A DNA stretch of 64,000 nt, from contig JAYKKI010000137.1 of the NCBI GenBank assembly GCA_039881145.1, positions 980,501-1,044,500 of the forward strand, in the 5' to 3' direction. The translations under genes and the position numbers were made by a program. Every line of letters starts with the position of its first letter. The first letter of the stretch is position 1. Positions 40,801-52,800 of this stretch are shown here, piece by piece. The notes beneath the pieces were generated by a model. It saw only the letters and a list, made by a program, of their open reading frames with translations. It was not told the origin of the DNA and made no database searches. This DNA comes from Druceiella hillmani (Eukaryota > Arthropoda > Insecta > Lepidoptera > Hepialidae).

Positions 40801-43800
40801 TAGATTTCTCTTTTAATTGAATAATATTTGCCGTAAAATTTGAGACTAAATATTGTAAGTATTTTCATAGATCACTCAAATGTTGATACAAACATTTTAT
40901 TCTTGTTTAGTTGAAGGAGATTTTCTTTTAAATAAGTTTTGAGATCAAAACTCAAATTATTATTAAATCAGTTAAGTTAAACTCACAATTTTAATCTTGG
41001 CTCCAAACTTGTTTCCCTATTTAAGATAACTCATCTTGTGATTTTCATTATTGTCTGTTTGTGTTACGTCTCGGTTAGGGCTTAATAAATTCATTACACA
41101 AATTGTTATTCAAGAATGTTAGTTTCTGACACAAATACTTGAATACTTATATGAATAGAATTTGTTGTGTTAGTGTGGGCTGTGCCGGTACGTTATTTAA
41201 TCATATTGACACATTAAGTCATTTGAACAAAGGTCTTTATATTATTCCAATAAATTTAGCCTAGTGGTATTAACATTGATCTTAAGCGATTTTCGAATGT
41301 TTAAAATTAAATAGCATTTGATCAAATTTCGGTTTTTTGTCTCAAATTGCTTGCGTATTTTAAACAAAATGAATGATTGTGGAAAATGCTTGTTTTGTTG
41401 GAATAAGAAGTAGAAAACACATTTAAGAAATCAATTTTAACTGATTGTATTTCTTACTAATAAAAAATTATTGTTAAGGTTGAGGGATTAATATATGAAT
41501 TATGAACTATTTACTATAAAACTATATATTTATAACGATAGATGAACGAATAAAGGATCAAAATATCGTCCGTACCGTAATGCCCTTGACGGCTCGATGC
41601 ATCGCGGGGCCCCGGGTTCTATTCCTGGTCATTCATCGAGCGTGGCTGGACTGGTGTTCTGGTTGGTTGTAAGAGATTGCTTTTGGTAACAATAGATCTT
41701 CCACATGTAATAATTGTATTGAATAAAGTACGTATATCAATAAATATAAATAAAAACATGGTAAAGTTGGTGAAGTGAACAAGGGTTTAACAGGAGTGCG
41801 GCCTACTTTTAATGGTTGAAAGAATGCATCTGATTATATATAGAATGTTCATATTGCGAATCCTGCTTGAACTTGAAAGGTTTGTTTTTACAAGTGGTCT
41901 GTAGTTTTTTTACGAAATAATTATGAATTATATAAATAGGAAAATTTATTATCGTTCAAAACTGATTCTCCTAAGTTTGCCTTTAATTTTTAAAATAAAA
42001 TAAATTTAATAATAATTGAACAGTATATGAATAAAACGTTCAGTTTTATTTTTTAAATTTAAGGTGTAATTTTTAAATCTAACACAATATAAAAAAAATG
42101 TTTACCCTAAATTTTCTTCAAGTGGGTTCTATTAGTATAGTCTCTGTAACTATACAAGCTACATTTCGTTCCCGCTTTTTAAAAATCCATTCGTGTTTTG
42201 TACTCACATAATTATCGATAAATAAAAGGGAGAAAAGTTTACATATGATCCTCTATACATTTCATTTAATATATCCCAACATTAATTTTTTCCTGCAGTC
42301 AACAAACACTAAGTGTTAAAAAAAATAGGTAAACGTCACAAAAGAATAATGCTATACCTCAATAACTACTTAAAATGTTAAAGAAAACCTAGTTATACAT
42401 TTGGATTGTAATACATTCCCATGCCAATTGTCGTGTATATCTATTATATGAGGTTCAGAGTAATAAACATCTATTTAAACTTTCGTATATAATGTTAGTA
42501 GTTAGGTTTACTTTACTTATCTATATTCCATTTGAATACGGAATGTAATTATATATATCCATAAATATAATTTTGCTATCCTTTTATTATCAAAAAAGAT
42601 AATACAATACGGTTTTATATGATTCACTTCACAGCTATTAAAATGTCTAACAAAAAAAATGTTTAGATACTTGTTAAATATACAAACAAAGTAAATACTA
42701 TGGCAGAAACTAGTAATAGAACAGATTATCAAAATTTTTGAACAATTAGTTTGAACCTAAATTATCAAACGTATCAAGATTGTATTTTATTCCTTTAAAG
42801 TGAGGTCTGAAAACGAAGACGGAATAATTTAATGTAAAATGTATTCTTCCTATATATTTCTGACTCCAGAGCTACGTGTCTGCTGGTACCGTTGCTGGGG
42901 TTACATTATCTGTTGACACCCTTCAGGCCTGAAAGTGGCGCACCTGGTTCGGAGCTCTACGAATATGTTTCAGCCGTCACCACTTCACTTCAAGTGAGAA
43001 TATTTTCATTTTGCGAGGAAATTTTATAAGTTGATTATGAAAGAAAGTTAACTTAAAGATCGAGGTAAGGTTTGAAAAGATAAAAGCAAATTTAAAGTTT
43101 TCGTGCAATATTTGTAACATCACTATATTTAAGCCAACTTATTTCTGTTCATAAAATTTGAAGTAGAAATTGCTATGAAACTTCCTTTTCTTCTTCTATT
43201 TTTTTTTAAGTAAGTATTCGTATTTTTTTAGCTAAATAACTACTAAATCATTTACCACAATTTTAAACCCAATGAATTTAGGAAAATTTTATGAAAATTG
43301 AAATAAAATACGCTGTAAAGGTAAAAGTAATGGACATTTAATGACAAAAATAAAATAAAACAGTTGTGAATGGTCGGAAAATGATATCATGGCGATGTTC
43401 CTTATAACCTCTTCGATAGTTTTCAAACAAATTACATTAATAGCGAATTGCGATAGTGATATGGAAATAATGACAAAACTGGAATCTATATATGAAAAAA
43501 AGAGTGAACTGTGCAAAATGTTGATTCACAAAAAGTTTTATCAGTAAAAATGTCAACGAGTGACAGTGTAGCTCAACAGATCTCAAAGTCGAAATATTGG
43601 TCAAACTGCTAAAAGAAAATGCTGAGTATGTAAGCGATATAGCCATAATAACAAAAATGTTGGGAACATTGCCGCCCAAGTATAGATCACTACGAAAAGC
43701 AGGGATGTCATTGAATTTAAAACAGCAGACCATTACCAATTTAACTGTTGATTTGTTGGATGAAAAAGCGTGTTTTTCCTGTGAAGAAGGACAAGAGACT

Positions 43801-46800
43801 GTACTTCTTGTTGCCAATAAAGGATGAAAAATTAAGCCGAAACAAAATGAACCAGTGACTAGTGGGAATAGTACACATCAAAATAAAACAACCAATTTTT
43901 GGTTTTAATACCATAACTGTGGAAAGCAGGTCTATTTTTAAAGAGAATGTCATGCTCCAAAAAAATACAAGTTTAGAAAACTTCAATAAGAAGGGCCAAA
44001 TATGTAAACACCTTATGTAAAAAATAATGCATGCTATGTTAAAGATTATGCTACGATCCTAGATAGTGGTGTTTCTGCACATATTAGATATTATTTTTGG
44101 AGCTCTTTGAATGCAACCAGAAGTCACTGACATTGGGAAATAAGCAATCTATGGAAATATCTGGCATCGGTAAAGTAATAATACAAAGATATGTAAACGG
44201 ACAATGTTCTACTAGCAAACTGCATGGTGTATTATACGTTTCAAGTTTAAGAAGAAACTTATTTTCAGAATGTGTGATAACACGAAAGTCCCACTCTATA
44301 TCAAGAAGATACAAGGGAATTAATTTATACAGACAACGAGGTCGTGATGAGTGCAAAATTTATAGAAAACAATTTGTATCAGTTGAATATCAAAACAGTG
44401 GTCCCAGACTTGTAACTTGGTTAAAATTATCAAAGTAAAATTAACATATGGCGTGAAAGACTGGGACATATTAATCTTCAAAAAATTAAGAACATGAGCA
44501 TAAACAATGTTCTGTAAAGCTTGAAAGTGAATTACAATGAATAAGGTGCCTTTGTTTGTGAGGCACGTGCATATGAAAATCATTGCAAGTCCCCGTTACA
44601 CAAATCTGAGCGAGGAGAACTACCGCCAGGTGACCTAATATATAGTGATGTCTGCTGACCTATGAATTGCCAATTAATTCAAGGTACGCGACACTTTATA
44701 ATATTGAAAGATACTGCAACGTGTTACAGGCATGTATATTTTATTAAAAACAATATTGATGTCATGAAAGTATTCAAGAAATACAATGCTATAATCAAAA
44801 ATAAATTCATGCACAAAGTTAGAATATTACATACCAACAATGGAACAGAAAATAAAGAATTCAAAGAATATATGGAAAGAGAGGAAATAGTTCATCAGAC
44901 CAGTGCCAGAACAGAATAGACATGCAGAAAGAGAGAATAGAACCAGAGTGGAGGGTATTCGTTCAATGTTATATGCTCGAGATGTGTAATTGGATTTATG
45001 GGAAAAATCTGCGTGCGGCTGCTGTGCGGTATAATTATTAATTAGAACGTCTTCCAAACAGATTCCTATTATAACACCTTTTGAATTGTGAAATGGCATC
45101 AAATCTCAGTTAGGCCATGTAAAGGTGTTTGGTAGCGTTGGTTATCTTCATATTCCGGATCAATTAAGCATAAAATGGGATAGTATGAGTGAGAAAATGA
45201 TATTAGTTGGCTATGGCAACATCAACTATATAAAGTATAATATGAATACATAATATATCTAGAAAATAAATTTCCAATCACAAGAAAGGATATTGCACAA
45301 ATAAGTAATGCGAAAGATACGAAAAAAAAAACAGAATGAAAAAGAAACCATAAGTCAGAATGAGACGGTTAATGTAGAGGATACTTTCATTGAAAATTCG
45401 TCAACAGAGAATGAAGACAGATTGTTAAGTTGTAAGAGTGATGACTATATTTGAATCACCTCAAGAATTAGAAGACTTACCGTCATGGACTTAATAGAAA
45501 CTTTGAAGCAAATCTAGTCAAGCTGTTATTACCTCAAACATATGCTAATGTACTGAATAGTTCACAGAAAAGAGAATGGCCTGAATATGGTTGAAGAAGA
45601 ATTGTATGCACACAGAGAAAACAACATTTGGACTGCAATTAAGAGATCCGATCAGTGAACATTGAGTACAAATGTATTTGTTGATTTGGATTGGAGTGAA
45701 TTTTTACTATTAAAAGAAATGAGAATAACCAAATAGTGCGTTATAAAGCTCGTTCTTGTGTACGCGGGTTTAGTCAGATCATAGATATTGATTATCAAGA
45801 AATATTTTCTCCAATAACAAGATATGATTCCATAAGAATTGTTCTTTCTATTTTTGCAAGATATAACTTAGAATTACAACAGTTTGATGTAACACAGCCT
45901 TTTTAAATGAGTATCTTCAAGAAGACATATTCATAGAAATACATTATTAGCACATTATTACAGTATTAAAGATGACATATACGGTGTAAACAAGCATCTC
46001 AGTGCTGGAAAAATAGGTTCATTGAATTTTTTAAAAATATGGTTTTATGCAATCTCAGGCAGATAATTGTATTTATGTAGTAATTTTTGAACAGACTATA
46101 GTATTCCTAATCATTTATGTTAACGATGCCCTTGTAACAACCTCGAAGAAACAATTTATCAAAGAAATAATTGAGTATTTAAGACAAGCTTTTAAAATAA
46201 ATAATTAAATTTGAAATATTTTGTAGGCATGCAAATAGAGCGGGTATCTGTATTCATTAATAAAATTATGGAAATGAAATTATTGATAAATTTTGTATGA
46301 GTATTGCAAATCCTGCAAGTACTCCAGCAGATGTTAATATCGTTATTACAAAGAATGTATGTAAAAATGTGGTTAATTTTCCTTACAAAGAAGCTATAGC
46401 TTGTTTACTGTTTTTGAGTTCTATTTCAAAAAATGTTATCCTGACATTTCATTTGTTGTAAATATTTTTAGCAGATATATAAACAATCCAAGTCAAGATG
46501 TCAATTCAATTAAACTTGTTATTAGATACCTAATAAATAGTAAACATTTATATATAAAATATGGAGAAAGTGGTCATCTATTTGGAAATATAAACTCAGA
46601 CTTTGCAGGTGATGTAGTTAAATCTACCACAGAGTATCTTTTTATAACGAATGGAGGATCGATCACATGGTCCAGTCAGAAACAAAACACTTTTGCTCTC
46701 CCCACAACTGAGGCAGAATTTGTGGCTGCTTGATTATCTATCTAAGAGATACTGTAGATGCAGCAACCTATGTTAGATTTAGGTAAAATTTATAAATGTG

Positions 46801-49800
46801 TTTCATTAAATGTTGATAATCAGAGTGCAAAGAAATTGATTAATAACTCTGTTTATCATAAAAGTAGTAACGTATAGATATTAAGTATCACTTCATAAGG
46901 GAAAACGTTAAGTTGGGTTTAGTTAAAATTAATTATGTAAATGTCAATTAGCTGACATTATGAATAAATAATTGCCTTCTCAAGCTTTTTCCTATTTAAG
47001 AAATCAGATTTTGATTGGTTAATATTTGATTTGCTAAGTTAAACTACTTTGTTGTTAAACAAAGTTTAGTTTTCCTACAATAATAAGTATCTGTTACTGA
47101 TTGTAAGTGTGGGACGATTTCTGATTTGATCGTGCTTCTTATGTTTAAAATTTAATACTGAAATAATGCAACGTACTCAAAGTGATATTGAGGTTATTAT
47201 TTAAACAGTAAGACATTGCACAAATTTGTTAGACGGAAAAATTAACGGATTAATTCACACACATGGGTGACCAAATATGAATTCCAACGGGTAAAAATTA
47301 TAGTTATTTTCTTTCCAAAATTAAAATGTAACCATTATTCATTGTTTTTTTCGCTTTCCAATATTAATTTTCTTACCTATACCGTAACTTTTCAGTTTAC
47401 TCAATACCGTTTAGAAAGTCGCGCAAGGAAAACTCAGAATTATTTCCGAAGTATATATATACCTTTATGGAGAAATTTTCCTAATTTTTTATTTATTGTC
47501 TCACTTTTTACGTTATAAATCTATCCAGGAACCAAGTAAATTTTATATTTTGTATTTCAGGGTTTCTGCGTCGCAACACTGTTTTGCTTTTGCAATGGAG
47601 AGGTAAGTAATTTGTTGAAATTTTCTACGATATAAAGTTTCAACTATTTATACTTAGTGCACAGAATTGATTTGTTCTCCATAAAAGCTTATTTTTTTCA
47701 TACTATATATATATATATATATATATATATCTGTGTGTGTGTTTCATAGAGGTAGTAAAATACTTTCACATATCACCAGGTTCTGCCTAGTATGTCGGAA
47801 TTGATTGTTTCCATATTGACTGAAATCCTCCTCTAAAGTCAGTCTCTGTTGCCTCCGCAAAACCACCGTTAGGAATTACTTCACGGGGGAAGAATCTAGC
47901 TACGGCTCCTTCATATACTTGAAGTCACTACGTCTTTACTTCTAACCGTGGATATTTTTTGTTCGCTTCCTTTCTATGCGACGAAGATCCTGGAGGACAT
48001 CTGTCACGAATAAGTTGGTTACTTCCGCTTTGATAAAAGCATCACTTTGACTAAAGACTCTGGCCGAATATCCTGTTGGAGAACAATTCACAGAGCATTG
48101 CGTTATGAGTTCAAATGTGGGCACGCAAAGAACACGTGCTCCATATCTTCACTGATTCAAGGGCAGGATGAACACTCCGAGGAACTTTATTCTTAAACCG
48201 ATGAAGATATGTTCGAAAGCACCCATGTCCTTAATGTATCTGCGTCAGGTAATAGGTAACCTTGCCGCGATGATATATACGGCCGTTATGGTATAAGGCT
48301 ATAAGTCCACCTACCCTTTGTTGTGACATCCCACATGTTATCGACTTACGTTGTTTTGCCGTTCTTCTATTCTTAGTTCCTCACAGCTCAAAGTAGCTCA
48401 TCCCTTATGCCGGTAAAGGGCTTGTTGTTTCTCAACTAATATTTTGATGGGCAGCATCCCGGCAGTAACACACACCACGTCCTCGGACACTGTGCGGAAA
48501 GCACTGGTAACTCTCAGCGCACTCAGCCTATATACTGGTGCTATTTTCCTCCGTGACTCTTATTTTTAAGCAAATGTTTCCTTCTTCTTCTGTTTCGGGC
48601 CTAATATGTTGGGCATCAGTCGTGATAATGACGGTTTCATATGGTCTGCCTGCTGCTTGAAATTAAGTCAGGCATCGATCGTCACTGTCAAATACCGAAG
48701 AAATGATTATGACGTTTCATGTCCTTCAACTCACATGAAATGACGTGGTGTATTCCACCACGCTGAGACTGGCTATGAGCACCGGTTCGGTCTTGTGCTC
48801 TGCCAATTCCAGGGTACCCGCTTCCATTCACTAGCTTATCCTCTCGTAGGTTATGTCGAAGGCGAGGCTTAGCTCTTCGAGGTGTTTCGCAACGATCACT
48901 ATGACCACACCATCTGCATATGCCACGAGCTTGACCTCTCTTGTTAATGTCACTTTCAGCAGCCCATCGTGCATGGTATTCCACAAGAGAACATAGAATC
49001 ACTGAAGGTACACCTCCTGATTGTGATTCTATATTCCGTCCGTGATGACTATGTTCCGTCGGACCAGCCTTCGTGTCGTACTTGAGGAGGCTCTCCGTAA
49101 AATAGCTTGCTACCATCTTGCGATAGTATGCTGGTACGTCCATTTCGTTAAAGCCCTTCAAAATATCGTCCCACTTAGCGGTGTTAAATGCTTTCTTGAT
49201 GTCAAGTGTGACCACCAAGCAATGCTTCTTCGCACCTCCCTTCCGTCCAGTTCCTGCGATCGCGTCCCTGGATCTGTTAACAACTAGGTTAATCCCACCT
49301 AAGGTTAGGCGTCATTTCCGGAAGCCGTACTGTTTGCCGTTGAGCAGCGGTCCGGCCGTTCTTTTAATTATTTTTTGAACTATACGTTCTGGTATTTTAC
49401 CAGCTGTATTCAGCGTGCAGAGCAAGCGATAGGATATTGGCTTGTCCGGTGGTTTCTTCCCATTAGGAAGAAGCACTAATCTCTGCTGCTTCCATTTTGG
49501 AGGGATATTGCCCTCTTTAAGCCATGCGTTATAGACTCCCAAAACAGTGACCACGCCGCTTTGATGGTTGCCTTCAAACTGACATTTAGGATTCTGTCCA
49601 GGCCGGGAGTCTTTTTGTTCCCTATTCCATTCTACGTCTCCATCAACTGTGCTTCAGTATCTGGAAGAATTTCTTCTTTTTTGCACTATTCTAGCAGTCA
49701 AAGAAAATATCTTTGTTGAGGAAAGTACAGTAATATTCCTCTCCATAAGTTGAGGACACGTAGGTGCCGGCATTAGCTATCTTTTACAGTGAATCATAAC

Positions 49801-52800
49801 CAACTTAAATTTAACAGGCGGGCCTATAGGCCTGCCCTACGGGCACTTCTCCACCTCATTGATCGGCTCATTCCAGCATTTCCGCTTACTGTCTCCAATC
49901 GCTGCATTCAGCCTTCGGCGTGCCTTCTTGTATTATGTCGCAAGTTCTACAAAGTTCGATCTCTTCCAACCTCGCTGCGATGCCCTTCTCGTTCTGATGT
50001 GCTCTTTGCGGAGGGCGCTGATATCTTCACTCCACCAGTGCACCAATGGACGATGGTTAGTGCGACATTTTCAACGCATGCTAGCATTAGCAACGCAGCG
50101 ATTAAGAAAAGCGAGAACGTTGCTTCATGGCCGCTGTTAAGCAGAACCACGTCTATTGAATTCATGGCGTCCAGTAATCCTTCCCCTCGTCTATTAATCT
50201 CTTTGCTTCAACTGTCTACGAATTGAAGACGCTAACGATTGCCATGGGAAGTGCAATTTTGCGTGCTCAGTAAGCCGATGAAAGAAGTCCATGAAATCAG
50301 CTAGTTGAAGACTGGGTGGAGTATGGCAGCTGTAGAAGTGGATAACCTCCACCTTTGCCATTACAAAACCAGATTCTACTTTATTAACTACACTATGGAA
50401 CGGGAGCTTAGACAGGACCATATGATGTGTTTGGCAGTGTCCGTTTCCCAGGGTTGAGTAGTTAGGTATCTGTAAGGTTCCAATATTAGGGCCACTTCTG
50501 GGTTCACAAATGCGCGGCCTCACAATATATAAGGTATAGTTGGAGTACCTTTATTTTCTTTTGCCATTTATCTCCTGAAATGTCTTTCGGTTAACTGAGC
50601 ATCTGCCAGTACTAGCAACTTTAGCAGAGGTCTCCGTGTTTCGACGCATATAGTACATCGGGCCTTTTTCTGACACTTGCCTGCTTTGTGGCTTCCTTCT
50701 CTACACTTAATACGGTGTTTGAATCGATATACTTTACTTTTGCACTGAATGGAGAGATAGCCATAATTCCAGCATTTGAAACCCTTGGTTAGTCACTCCA
50801 TTACACTTATTCGACAATTAACTCAGCTGATCCTGATCTTGCCGTGTTTGCCGAGCGCATTCTCCACTATTGGTATTGCCAGTGTAGTCTGGATATCTCT
50901 ATAGGCCTTACGCAGTGATTTTATTGTGTCTTTCATGATTTAACACTCCCCTTCAACCGCTTTTTTATCGCTGAACGGGTCTGGTCGTCAGGGACGTCTG
51001 ATCATTTGTTGTCTCCGGTGACGTCCGCTGCTTCCTCTTGGGTCTTCGGTTGTCATGTCCTCGGTCACTGTTCGCCACCTCCATCTCCGTCTCGGCGATT
51101 ATCTGAGAATAGGATAGCGGTAATGTGCTAGCATTCTTTCACAACAGGCTAAAGGGGCGCTGCTGCTTGCTTCGTGCGTCGTCCTCCAATGACTTAAACT
51201 TTCTAAAGGCAGTACCTATGCTGGCTACCTTGGTTTTTGTCCCCTAAGGGCGTTTGCTTTCGGGTTGATGAAATGTTTTTGCTTGGTTGTATGCTGCTTG
51301 AGATGAACCCATGCTTCTATCCTCGTCAAGTCAGCACCAGCGATCAAGGTTGCTTGTTGGGCGTGTTACCCGTTGTTAGCTCTTTTACTATCGTCATTTT
51401 GTTTTTTATTTATTAATTTCTTCATACTGTTCCCACGGGTACCTAATGAAATATCGTTCCACTACATCAGAGCCTTGGTTGCTGGAGTAATGCCACTACA
51501 TACACATGGGATGAGACCTAGCGCCCTAGGGGAACCGTTTGCAACGCCGTATCACCGACGCCAGACAGTCCTCAGCACGGTATACACCTTAACTTGGAGT
51601 GTTTTTTCCTATATTATTTCTATATTTTATTTCACTCCTACCCTTTGCTCATTTAAGCAGCGAACATTCTCGTATCTGCAGGTGAAGACACGTCTGGTAG
51701 TAGAATCACCTCGGCCTCGGGATATACCTCAGACTCGAGATCACCTCAGCATCGGGTGATCTCGTGCGCGCGCACTTTGGTGTGTGTGTGTGTGTGTACA
51801 CACATGTTTAACTTTAATTTACAAGCCTTAACGCTTGACTTCAACAAAATTATAAAAATATGGTTTTTAGAAGTCGACACAAAGATTGTAGCAAAACTAT
51901 GACGATTCTCCTAGATCTATTTTTTTTTTAATTTGTACCACTTCCTCAAAATTAGTAGTTGTCAATAGTTTAATAGAAAAATTATGTATTTTTAAATATT
52001 TGTAAGTGCATAAATGAGCACTGAACGGAATGTAGCTAAAAAAGAACCGGGATTCATTATCATGTGGTGAGGAATAAAAATACATAATATGTGTTACTGT
52101 CTTCAATACTGATGGTTAAATATCTCAAAAACCAATAAAAAATTTGGTCAGAAAACACTATTGGAAAGTAGAAAAACAAGTCAGAATCCATTACTTAAAC
52201 TTGGAAAACTGTTATGGAAGTTGTGTACAATTTCTAAGACTACATTAATTATTAATTTTTTTGAAATGAGCAGACGTTCATGCGAATATTCCATTTTCCT
52301 ATATGAAAACGTAGTATTAAAAAAAAAGTAGAGAGGATTCTCTACTCTCTGAAGTGGACAGACAACTATATGGTGAAATGAAATATATGCATAAGTCCAA
52401 AAAATATATACAAAATATTTTTTTTTTAGATAAAAATATAAATTGACACTAGGACTTGTTATTGTATTATAATTGTTTCCTGGTATTCTATGTCAGGTGA
52501 TAGCCCAGATTAAACGGAAATGGCGCGCCATGATGTTTCGACCACGGGCCAATTCATGCACGGCAACTACGGTGTCGGTAAGTTCTTAAGGTTCTTCAAG
52601 ACTTACTCTCCATGCACTTTAACCCTGGTAGTTTTATCCATGGTGTCCCTTACCTTAGTAATATTTCACTATGTCTTAATTTCTTTGTAGTATAAAAAAT
52701 CTCTCTGTGCAATCTAAATGAAACTACGTGATGTAGTATTATTTCTATTTTCTTTAAGTTCTTTACCACGACCTAGGTTTCGTTGTATGACAACATCTTC

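Noticed and set aside
41590..41650. Possible functional tRNA gene
   Set aside because: There is a B-box-like sequence but no full cloverleaf, and SINE-like sequence follows.
49789..50226. 145-residue + strand open frame
   Set aside because: It is antisense to the LINE endonuclease region and has no recognisable domain.
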